Shown here one piece after another: positions 1 to 5,995 of a stretch of DNA of 8,276 nt (position 1 is the first letter of the stretch; each line of letters starts with the position of its first letter). The notes under the pieces are model-generated. The model worked only from the letters and a program-made list of their open reading frames with translations. It was not told where the DNA came from and searched no databases. The DNA is from Bacteroidota bacterium (GTDB taxonomy: Bacteria > Bacteroidota > Bacteroidia > Bacteroidales > Lentimicrobiaceae). Location of the stretch: contig JAEYXG010000187.1 of the NCBI GenBank assembly GCA_023428585.1, forward strand, positions 1 through 8,276, read 5' to 3'. A program made the translations under genes and the position numbers.

Positions 1-768
1 CTTGAAGATTATTACAAAACCTTACCCGGACAATGGGGCAGGATTTGGCTTTATGCCGGCAGCATCAATAATGAAATTGATTATGCAATAATTAGAAATG
101 GTGAAACGGGTATTCAGGTTGACACTACCGGCAATTCGTCTAATCCAACGCTTCGTATCACCAATTCAATGATTTACAACATGACCGGCATTGGATTGCT
201 TGCCCAGGGAACAACCATTGAAGCTGCAAACTGTGTAATTGGCAATTGTGGCTCCTATGATCTCGCGTTGACTTTGGGAGGTTCGTATGATTTCAGACAT
301 TGTACTTTTGGCAATTATTGGAACAATTATCAGCGTTTTTCGGGTGTTATTCTTAATAACTATTACATTGACATCAATAAAAATGTACAAACCAGGGCAC
401 TCGAAAAAGCCTATTTTGGAAACTGCATCTTGTATGGAAAGAATAATGATGAACTTACCATGGATGAATCTCCAAATAGCTCAACTTTCAACTACTTCTT
501 TGATCATTGTCTGGTTAAGACAACTCAAAGTATAAATGATCCTGCTCATTTCAGTAATTCAATCCGAAATCAGGAACCATGGTTTATGGACCCCGGGTTA
601 ATACAATTTGAACCTGACAGCACTTTATCGTCTGTAATCAATAAAGGTTCTATGGAAGTAATCAACACTTCATTAATTGATATTACCAAGGATATAAAAC
701 AAAAGAGTCGGATTAGCGACTCTTTCCCTGATCTGGGAGCTTACGAATTTATTGAAGAGACTAGATAA
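1..768 (+). CDS. Right-handed parallel beta-helix repeat surface protein, 3' part (5' end outside window)
   Basis: Reading frame 1 is open from the first base to the TAA at 766-768, giving 255 visible residues; the true start lies upstream, so any signal peptide or lipobox cannot be seen. The sequence is built of short beta-rich turns spaced about 20-25 residues apart and rich in Asn, Gly, Ile and aromatics (GQWGRIWLYAGS near residues 10-21, IDYAIIRNGETGI near 26-38, then repeated N-C-x-I/F-x-N/G patterns such as NCVIGNCG and HCTFGNYW). This is the usual look of a pectate-lyase-like right-handed beta-helix. The C-terminus, PDLGAYEF at about 243-250, matches the D-x-GAYEF ending common in Bacteroidota extracellular beta-helix proteins. 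Homologues are usually exported and often lipid-anchored; a binding or polysaccharide-related role is possible, but no catalytic residues can be assigned. It converges on sucD. The family call is fairly secure; the function is unknown. Confidence 0.8.
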   Translation, partial: LEDYYKTLPGQWGRIWLYAGSINNEIDYAIIRNGETGIQVDTTGNSSNPTLRITNSMIYNMTGIGLLAQGTTIEAANCVIGNCGSYDLALTLGGSYDFRHCTFGNYWNNYQRFSGVILNNYYIDINKNVQTRALEKAYFGNCILYGKNNDELTMDESPNSSTFNYFFDHCLVKTTQSINDPAHFSNSIRNQEPWFMDPGLIQFEPDSTLSSVINKGSMEVINTSLIDITKDIKQKSRISDSFPDLGAYEFIEETR

Positions 769-797
769 TCAAAACAGACCCGGTCAGTATTAAATAT

Positions 798-820
798 ATA
801 TTGATTAACTCAGTCAATAT
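798..820. terminator. Possible weak bidirectional terminator hairpin between convergent genes
   Basis: ATATTGA at 798-804 and TCAATAT at 814-820 form a perfect 7-bp inverted repeat around a 9-nt loop. It sits in the 90-bp gap between the convergent beta-helix gene and sucD. The stem is AT-rich and no long T tract follows on either strand, so this is only a candidate; it is placed here mainly because of its position. Confidence 0.25.
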
Positions 821-858
821 CCTCCAGCAAGTTATTCAGCCATTGAGCGGCGATGGAA

Positions 859-1728
859 CTATTTTAGCAATTGAGCCATCATGGAGCCAATTTCTGCCGG
901 TGAATCCACAACATGGACACCACATTCTCTAAGAATAGCTTTTTTAGCTTCAGCAGTATCATCCTTACCACCAACAATTGCACCTGCATGACCCATTGTG
1001 CGGCCTTTAGGGGCAGTTGCCCCTGCAATGAAACTAACAACCGGTTTCGTACCATGATCCTTAATCCAGTAGGCTGCATCAGCTTCCATTGTACCACCAA
1101 TTTCACCAATCATTACAATTCCCTTAGTTTCATCATCCTCCATCAGTAATTGCACCGCATCACGGGTGGTTGTTCCAATAATAGGGTCACCACCAATTCC
1201 AATCGCAGTAGTTTGCCCTAATCCAACTTTGGTTAGCTGGTCAACAGCTTCGTAAGTTAAAGTACCAGAGCGGCTTACAATACCAACCAAGCCTTTTTGG
1301 TGAATAAAGCCGGGCATAATTCCAACTTTCGCCTCACCGGGAGTAATAATTCCAGGGCAATTGGGCCCTATCAACCTACAATCTCTTCCCTTTAAATATT
1401 CTTTAACCAAGAGCATGTCTTTAACCGGTATTCCTTCAGTAATGCATACAATAACTTTAATTCCGGCTTCAGCCGCTTCCATTATGGCATCTGCAGCAAA
1501 GGCAGGTGGAACAAAGATTATTGATACATCAGCACCGGTTGATTTAACAGCATCAGATACTGTGTTGAAAACAGGCTTATCAAGATGAAGCGTTCCTCCT
1601 TTTCCCGGTGTAATTCCGCCAACAACATTAGTTCCATATTCAATCATTTGTTGCGCATGAAATGTTCCTTCTGTTCCGGTAAATCCTTGGACGATAACTT
1701 TAGAATGTTTGTTGACTAAGATGCTCAT
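859..1728 (-). CDS. sucD: Succinate-CoA ligase (ADP/GDP-forming), alpha subunit
   Basis: The 289-residue product has the usual length of SucD, the alpha subunit of succinyl-CoA synthetase. This cytoplasmic TCA-cycle enzyme interconverts succinyl-CoA and succinate with formation of a nucleoside triphosphate, via a phosphohistidine. Visible landmarks: the N-terminal CoA-binding Rossmann domain with GFTGTEGTFHAQQ (about 15-27) and PGKGGT (41-46); ITEGIP (96-101); GPNCPGIITP (121-130); SRSGTLTYE (152-160) and GIGGDP (177-182) in the ligase domain; and GHAGAIVGG with His247 as the expected phosphorylated residue. The ATG at 1728-1726 gives the canonical MSILVNKHSKVIVQG start. The beta subunit gene sucC is not adjacent: downstream is a convergent beta-helix gene and upstream a divergent mnmE, so sucD appears to be transcribed alone. 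No anomaly is seen in the protein. Confidence 0.97.
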   Translation of the reverse strand: MSILVNKHSKVIVQGFTGTEGTFHAQQMIEYGTNVVGGITPGKGGTLHLDKPVFNTVSDAVKSTGADVSIIFVPPAFAADAIMEAAEAGIKVIVCITEGIPVKDMLLVKEYLKGRDCRLIGPNCPGIITPGEAKVGIMPGFIHQKGLVGIVSRSGTLTYEAVDQLTKVGLGQTTAIGIGGDPIIGTTTRDAVQLLMEDDETKGIVMIGEIGGTMEADAAYWIKDHGTKPVVSFIAGATAPKGRTMGHAGAIVGGKDDTAEAKKAILRECGVHVVDSPAEIGSMMAQLLK

Positions 1729-1782
1729 AATTTGTTTGACTTAAGTGATGATAATTAATAACCCCTAAGAATCAAAAATCGT

Positions 1783-1790
1783 TAAATTTG
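1783..1790 (+). promoter_or_regulatory. Candidate -7 promoter element for mnmE (TAAATTTG)
   Basis: TAAATTTG matches the Bacteroidota sigma-ABfr -7 consensus TAnnTTTG exactly and lies 64 bp before the mnmE ATG, in the 126-bp divergent region shared with sucD. No good -33 TTTG is visible at the expected 19-22 bp upstream, so the call rests on the -7 box alone. No matching box was found on the minus strand for sucD. Confidence 0.35.
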
Positions 1791-1854
1791 TTCAATGAAT
1801 AAAGCGTTTTAAAAGTTTTTTTTTATAAATTTTTACAGATTTAACTCAAAAGCC

Positions 1855-3258
1855 ATGAATCTGAGCTACTTATCTTCAAATGATACTATATGTGCAATTT
1901 CAACGGCACAAGGTGTTGGTGCCATTGCCGTGGTCAGGCTTTCAGGTCAAAAAGCCATAGAAATTGCCAATGAATTGTTTAAACCTGCAGCTGAACGTGA
2001 ACCACTAATCAATATTCCTGCTCAAACTGCCCAGTTTGGTCGTATCTATGATAACGAAGAATTGCTTGATGAGGTTGTTGTAACTACTTTCAGGCAACCA
2101 CACAGCTATACCGGTCAGGATATAGTTGAAATCTCTTGTCATGGCTCCTCATTTATACAACAACGTATGATTGAGTTGCTGATCAGTCACGGCGCCCGAA
2201 TGGCACAGCATGGTGAATTTACCTTCAGAGCCTTTATGAATGGCAAGATGGACCTGTCACAAGCAGAGGCTGTGGCCGATCTAATAGCATCTAATAACAT
2301 TACTTCCCATCAGATGGCTCTCAAGCAAATGAGAGGCGGTTTTTCCGGCAAAATAAGTGAACTGAGAGCGCGACTGGTTCACTTCGCTTCACTGATTGAA
2401 CTGGAACTTGATTTTAGTGAAGAAGATGTGGAGTTTGTGGATAGAAGTGAATTGTTAAAACTTCTTCAAACCATTCAGAATGAAATCAATAGTCTAAAAT
2501 CATCATTTACTTTAGGCAACGTGATGAAGCAGGGCATTCCTGTAGCAATTGCAGGCAAACCAAATGTTGGCAAGTCAACATTACTTAATGCCCTCCTTAA
2601 TGAGGAAAGGGCACTCGTTTCGGAAATACCGGGTACTACTCGTGATGCCATTGAAGATACTATCAATATTGAAGGGACAAACTTCAGGTTTATTGATACT
2701 GCGGGATTACGACACACTCATGACACTGTTGAAAGCATGGGTATTGGAAGAACCTATGATAAAATGAATCAGGCATGGATTGTTCTTTATGTGTTTGATA
2801 TCAATAATACTACTGACGTTGAGATTGATGATGCAATTGCTGAAATCAGAACCCAAATGCAGGACCCCGACAAACCAATCATCCCCATTGCCAATAAAAC
2901 AGATATGCTGGTTGAAGAACCCGATAGTTTCCAGCGATTGGTAGAACTTGAAACTTTATTTGTTTCTGCTAAAAGGAATGAGAACATTAACCTTATTATT
3001 GCCCGGCTCCTGGATTCAGTAAAACTCAATAACCTATCTGACCAGACAATTGTATACAACCTGCGGCATTTCGAAGCACTTGACCATGCAACCTCTTCAA
3101 TTGATGCAATTTACAACGGATTTAAAAGCAATGTAGCCTCTGATCTAATTGCCATAGATATTAAACAAGCGCTCTATTATTTGGGAACCATTACCGGTGA
3201 AGTTTCAAATGAAGAAATTCTTGGCAATATATTTAGCCGGTTCTGTATTGGGAAATAG
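1855..3258 (+). CDS. mnmE: tRNA uridine-5-carboxymethylaminomethyl(34) synthesis GTPase MnmE
   Basis: The product (467 aa, normal family length) is the GTPase MnmE (TrmE). With MnmG it installs the cmnm5 group on wobble U34 of certain tRNAs, using a tetrahydrofolate-bound one-carbon unit. Domain order: N-terminal folate-binding domain (about 1-120, with DTICAISTAQGVGAIAVVRLSG-like start and EISCHGS at 92-98); a helical domain beginning at NGKMDLSQAEAVADLI (129-144); an inserted G domain with G1 GKPNVGKS (234-241), G2 region GTTRD (260-264), G3 DTAGLR (281-286), G4 NKTD (347-350) and G5 SAK (371-373); then the second helical half with NLRH (402-405) and the diagnostic C-terminal FCIGK (463-467, Cys464). 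All key motifs are intact. The ATG at 1855 places the MNLSYLSSNDTICAIST start where homologues begin. It is divergent from sucD and appears monocistronic, followed by a hairpin at 3292-3323. Confidence 0.98.
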   Translation: MNLSYLSSNDTICAISTAQGVGAIAVVRLSGQKAIEIANELFKPAAEREPLINIPAQTAQFGRIYDNEELLDEVVVTTFRQPHSYTGQDIVEISCHGSSFIQQRMIELLISHGARMAQHGEFTFRAFMNGKMDLSQAEAVADLIASNNITSHQMALKQMRGGFSGKISELRARLVHFASLIELELDFSEEDVEFVDRSELLKLLQTIQNEINSLKSSFTLGNVMKQGIPVAIAGKPNVGKSTLLNALLNEERALVSEIPGTTRDAIEDTINIEGTNFRFIDTAGLRHTHDTVESMGIGRTYDKMNQAWIVLYVFDINNTTDVEIDDAIAEIRTQMQDPDKPIIPIANKTDMLVEEPDSFQRLVELETLFVSAKRNENINLIIARLLDSVKLNNLSDQTIVYNLRHFEALDHATSSIDAIYNGFKSNVASDLIAIDIKQALYYLGTITGEVSNEEILGNIFSRFCIGK

Positions 3259-3291
3259 CCCTCCTATTACAATATTCCTTTAAAATGTTGC

Positions 3292-3323
3292 TTATGAGGC
3301 AATTAAATAATCTTGCCTCATAA
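3292..3323. terminator. Perfect 11-bp hairpin after mnmE, probable terminator
   Basis: TTATGAGGCAA at 3292-3302 and TTGCCTCATAA at 3313-3323 are exact reverse complements separated by a 10-nt AT-rich loop, 33 bp beyond the mnmE stop codon. The position and perfect stem suggest transcription termination or 3'-end protection. There is no T tract directly after the stem on the plus strand, so it is not a textbook intrinsic terminator. Confidence 0.55.
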
Positions 3324-3380
3324 CTTCATTGCGTTGCTATAATTACCATTCATAAGGAATTTGTTTAGGATCCATTTTTT

Positions 3381-3482
3381 TCAACTCCAGTGCAGGTCCA
3401 GTTCAACTCCTGTTCAACTCCAGTCCCACACTATAAATACAAGACCTGCACTGGACCTGCACTGGAGTTGTACTGGAGTTGA
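3381..3482. repeat. Array of 11-bp units arranged as two inverted arms
   Basis: The left arm (3381-3424) consists of four consecutive 11-bp units: TCAACTCCAGT, GCAGGTCCAGT, TCAACTCCTGT, TCAACTCCAGT. After a 25-bp centre with only a degenerate unit (3439-3449), the right arm (3450-3482) carries three units in the opposite orientation: ACTGGACCTGC, ACTGGAGTTGT, ACTGGAGTTGA. Two unit types are present, a CAACTCCAGT type and a GCAGGTCCAGT type, sharing the end TCCAGT. The segment 3382-3402 is a perfect 21-bp inverted repeat of 3450-3470. The period of 11 is not a multiple of 3, no reading frame crosses the arms sensibly, and the GC-rich units contrast with their AT-rich surroundings. No spacer/repeat layout of a CRISPR array is present. 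The element lies between convergent genes; its function is unknown. Confidence 0.9.
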
Positions 3483-3586
3483 TCCACATTTATCCAAAAG
3501 GAATCCTTGCTGATTCTATGATAACCAATCATTTGCCGCTTACAATTTTAACACGGTCTCCACTGGTCGGGATTTGAATCTCAAAT

Positions 3587-3629
3587 AAAAAAACAAGAAG
3601 ACAATGAACGAATAATTCACTGTCCTCTT
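3587..3629 (-). terminator. Intrinsic terminator of the lipoprotein gene
   Basis: Read on the minus strand, AAGAGGACAGTGAA (3629-3616) can pair along its full 14 nt with TTCATTGTCTTCTT (3608-3595), including two G-U wobbles, around a 7-nt loop. It is followed after one base by seven T residues (plus-strand A run 3587-3593). On the plus strand the two wobbles become A-C mismatches and no T tract follows, so the element is oriented to end minus-strand transcription, about 40 bp past the lipoprotein stop codon. Confidence 0.85.
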
Positions 3630-3669
3630 TTATCAAAAGAATGTTGATGAGAGCAATATTGAGAAGAAA

Positions 3670-4485
3670 TTATTCGCCGGTATGCCAAACAAGATCCTCC
3701 AATACAATTGAATATTTACCCGGGTGTTCAGTGTATGACACTTTATAGCTCTCAGGATACCATCCGCTTGTCTGAAATGCAGTTGGTTGTGACATTGGGA
3801 TAACTTCATCAGGGTGTGTCAACAGAAATTCCGTGGTGATCATTGGTTCAACAAATATGAATTCACCATCGTATGACCCCCAGATCATTGTTCGAGTAAA
3901 TTCACCTCCGGTAAATTCCGGTGCCATCAGATCAACCCAATGAGCTCCCATATGCGGTACGCCTCCAGGAACTTTCATGTAATTCTCTGGTATGTATAGC
4001 TGTGCCGGCAGAATATCAAACAGGGGCGAATTTTCAGGACCAATGGCCATTCTATCCTCTATTGGTATCCAGTAATAATGGAAATCGAAATGAGGTACAC
4101 CATAAAAAGGTAAATGTCCGTTTGGATTCCAACCTATCAAGATGTGGGTATAGAAATTTCCTCCTTTATTTTTGGGCAAATCAAGGACAAATTCGGTATT
4201 TAATTCAGGCAAGTTCTCCAGGGCTTTCTCTGAAAGCTCAATACCTACTGCAACAGGATCTCCATTCCCGTTTCCGTCAACTTTAATCCAAGCGCGTGCA
4301 GTTCCATTCCCCATGGGAACCGTTGAACCATAGAAGATGTTTGATCCCAGACTTTTCAACTCATCGGAACTACTGTTTGCTGATTCATTTTTGTTGTTGA
4401 TCATCTCCTCTTTCTGACACGACTGAATGATGGCTGACAGAGAAACAATTAACGTTAACATGGTAATTTTCACGAGATTTTTCAT
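3670..4485 (-). CDS. Lipoprotein with TTHB210-like (DUF5602) domain
   Basis: The 271-aa product begins with a short basic region (MKNLVK), a hydrophobic segment (about 7-20) and a lipobox ending QSC, giving lipidation at Cys23. The mature N-terminus CQKEE carries early Lys and acidic residues like the Bacteroidota lipoprotein export signal, so exposure on the cell surface is plausible. After a Ser/Asn-rich linker (about 28-46) comes a beta-rich domain with FYGSTVPMGNGTARAWI (51-67), PHFDFHYY (131-138), VPGGVPHMGAHWVD (172-185), and a GSYDGEFIFVEPM stretch (203-215). From memory this pattern fits the TTHB210-like/DUF5602 family, whose role is unknown. Two H-x3-H pairs (His132/His136, His178/His182) and Glu213 could form a metal site; that is inference. 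It is a single gene with its own terminator at 3587-3629, convergent with mnmE and divergent from the hemerythrin gene. Lipoprotein status is firm; the family name is moderately sure. Confidence 0.85.
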   Translation of the reverse strand: MKNLVKITMLTLIVSLSAIIQSCQKEEMINNKNESANSSSDELKSLGSNIFYGSTVPMGNGTARAWIKVDGNGNGDPVAVGIELSEKALENLPELNTEFVLDLPKNKGGNFYTHILIGWNPNGHLPFYGVPHFDFHYYWIPIEDRMAIGPENSPLFDILPAQLYIPENYMKVPGGVPHMGAHWVDLMAPEFTGGEFTRTMIWGSYDGEFIFVEPMITTEFLLTHPDEVIPMSQPTAFQTSGWYPESYKVSYTEHPGKYSIVLEDLVWHTGE

Positions 4486-4535
4486 AGTAATGAATTTAAG
4501 TGTTTGTTATTTAATTAGTTAACATTGTTCTATTT

Positions 4536-4543
4536 CAAATCTA
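4536..4543 (-). promoter_or_regulatory. Candidate -7 promoter element for the lipoprotein gene (TAGATTTG)
   Basis: On the minus strand TAGATTTG matches the Bacteroidota TAnnTTTG -7 element exactly, about 50 bp upstream of the lipoprotein ATG, which would leave a leader of roughly 45 nt. A -33 TTTG at the ideal distance is absent; the nearest TTG is only 14 bp upstream. Confidence 0.35.
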
Positions 4544-4657
4544 ACACCCATCATATCCAATTGTTCTTACTCATTCAAGAAAATATTCAAACCATTAAAA
4601 TCCAAATATTTTTCTCAATTGGCAGAGGTTTATTCTTCCCATCTCTATTATTTCCGG

Positions 4658-4665
4658 TATTTTTG
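4658..4665 (+). promoter_or_regulatory. Candidate -7 promoter element for the hemerythrin/MFS operon (TATTTTTG)
   Basis: TATTTTTG is an exact TAnnTTTG match 93 bp upstream of the DUF438/hemerythrin ATG, in the 273-bp divergent region. No convincing -33 box accompanies it, and the sequence is T-rich, so a chance match is possible. No FNR/CRP-type palindrome (TTGAnnnnTCAA or TTGTGA-like) was found in the spacer, so redox control is not shown at DNA level. Confidence 0.3.
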
Positions 4666-4758
4666 CAACGGTTTAAAATGGTAAAATGTCTATCCTTACT
4701 TACAATATCAAAACATTTTCCATTCATCGTTTTTTAATTCAATTATAAGCGATTCGCT

Positions 4759-5970
4759 ATGTCAGAACTTATCAACAATTCAAATGATAGATTGAAGCAC
4801 CTTGTCACTTTTGCTTCTCGTCTTATAGAGGGTGAGAATGGGAAAATGCTGATAGAAGAGTACAAACCTTTGCTTGATACAATTACTGCTGTTGAAGCCA
4901 TGCAGGTATTCGACAGTTTGCTGCTTGAAAAAGAATCATTTGAGAAGGTCAAACATAATACCGGTAAAATTATCAATGCATTTTACCGCTCACTTGGTTC
5001 ATTGGAATGGAATAAACCCACTGAAGGCCACTTCCTTCATTACATGATGCTTGAAAACAGGAAAGTTGAGAATGAGATGACAGGGATAAAGGCCATTGTT
5101 AAAGAAATTTATCATGGCAATCACGCTGATGAAACGGAATTATACAAGGAACTTGGCCTTAGGATCAAGGGTCTGGAAGCTTATGAACTCCATTATATAA
5201 AGAAGGAGAATATACTGTTTCCGTATCTGGAAAAGGTATTTAGTCAATATCGTTGTCTACAGCTAATGTGGTCATTTCATGATGATTTCAGAAGAAGTTT
5301 GAAAGTGCTACAAAAAATGCTCCATGATAATAAGCCTGATAAACAGATACTGAACAAGGAACTGAGTAAACTTACCTTTGTGGTTTATCCAATCATATTC
5401 AGGGAAGAACAGATTGTATATCCGGTTGCAATGCGAGCCATTCCAGAAAAGAGTTGGGATGAAATGATGCTTCAAAGCTTTGAACAAGGCTGGTGTTACG
5501 GCATTGTTCCCATTAAAAAGATTGATTCAGGAATAATAGGGAGCGACCAACCCGGCATGGTCAATTTGGGGACAGGTTTCTTGAATAGCGAACAGCTACG
5601 AGTTCTTTTTGAATCGCTTCCTGTTGATTTGACCTTTGTAGATGAAAATGATGAAGTACGTCATTTCTCTGAATCCAAGCAACGCATCTTTCCGAGAAGT
5701 AAAGCCATTTTAGGGCGCAAGGTACAAAACTGCCACCCCCATGAAAGCGTTCATGTTGTAAATGAGATTATTGCGGCATTCAGAAGTGGAGAAAAAGACC
5801 ACGCCGATTTCTGGATCAGGATGAAAGGCAGGTTTATTTATATCAGATATTTCGCAATGCGCAATGAACAGGGTGAATACAAAGGAACACTGGAAGTGAG
5901 TCAGGATGTTACCAATATTAGAGAACTGCAGGGTGAACAACGATTACTTGATTGGCGAAGTGGAAACTAA
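4759..5970 (+). CDS. DUF438 - hemerythrin (HHE) - PAS domain protein
   Basis: The 403-aa soluble protein has no signal peptide or membrane segment. It follows the known DUF438 architecture: an N-terminal helical DUF438 domain (about 10-80), a hemerythrin/HHE four-helix domain (about 85-230) and a C-terminal PAS domain (about 278-395). In the HHE region candidate di-iron ligands are His91 or His94 with Glu99 (GHFLHYMMLEN), His145/Glu150 (HYIKKENILFP) and His174 (SFHDDF). The last helix, YPIIFREEQIVYP (210-222), has the glutamates but lacks the expected His of an HxxxxE motif. The PAS part is typical of the family: VDLTFVDENDEVRHFSE, FPRSKAILGRKVQNCHP, FWIRMKGRFIYIRYFAMR, GTLEVSQDVT. Proteins like this are thought to sense or handle O2, NO or redox state; no output domain (kinase, GGDEF, HTH) is attached. 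The MFS gene starts 25 bp after its stop, suggesting co-transcription. Architecture is secure; ligand and signal are inferred. Confidence 0.9.
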   Translation: MSELINNSNDRLKHLVTFASRLIEGENGKMLIEEYKPLLDTITAVEAMQVFDSLLLEKESFEKVKHNTGKIINAFYRSLGSLEWNKPTEGHFLHYMMLENRKVENEMTGIKAIVKEIYHGNHADETELYKELGLRIKGLEAYELHYIKKENILFPYLEKVFSQYRCLQLMWSFHDDFRRSLKVLQKMLHDNKPDKQILNKELSKLTFVVYPIIFREEQIVYPVAMRAIPEKSWDEMMLQSFEQGWCYGIVPIKKIDSGIIGSDQPGMVNLGTGFLNSEQLRVLFESLPVDLTFVDENDEVRHFSESKQRIFPRSKAILGRKVQNCHPHESVHVVNEIIAAFRSGEKDHADFWIRMKGRFIYIRYFAMRNEQGEYKGTLEVSQDVTNIRELQGEQRLLDWRSGN

Positions 5971-5995
5971 GCAGCCGGTTATTGAATAATTCCTC

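Larger units (their letters stand above)
3259..3669. other. 411-bp gene-free interval between mnmE and the lipoprotein gene
   Basis: No credible independent gene is present on either strand. The interval contains a perfect 11-bp hairpin (3292-3323), the inverted 11-bp repeat array (3381-3482), and an intrinsic terminator for the minus-strand lipoprotein gene (3587-3629). The remaining stretch 3483-3586 holds no recognised site. Its minus strand carries a short coding-like tail in the lipoprotein frame, described under findings. The two flanking genes are convergent, so all of it lies in 3' regions. Confidence 0.85.

Noticed and set aside
913..1149. Open frame opposite sucD (and similar frames opposite or within mnmE, the hemerythrin gene and the MFS gene)
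   Set aside because: These are shadow frames of strongly identified conserved genes, with atypical amino-acid composition and no motifs.
3381..3482. CRISPR array
   Set aside because: Units are only 11 bp, directly contiguous with no unique spacers, and half are inverted; no cas gene is nearby.
3552..3585. tRNA-like fragment: the minus strand contains GATTCAAATCCC, resembling a T-arm
   Set aside because: The bases around the would-be T loop do not pair, and no acceptor, D or anticodon stems could be found nearby, so there is no cloverleaf and no sign of an attachment site.
4557..4618. CCAATTG / CAATTGG inverted pair in the divergent spacer
   Set aside because: Only 7 bp with a spacing of about 50 bp in AT-rich DNA; likely chance, and not matching a known Bacteroidota operator.
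4525..4737. 70-aa open frame on the plus strand in the spacer before the hemerythrin gene
   Set aside because: Composition is low-complexity Phe/Leu/Ile from AT-rich intergenic DNA, it overlaps promoter candidates, and no recognisable protein family or domain is present.
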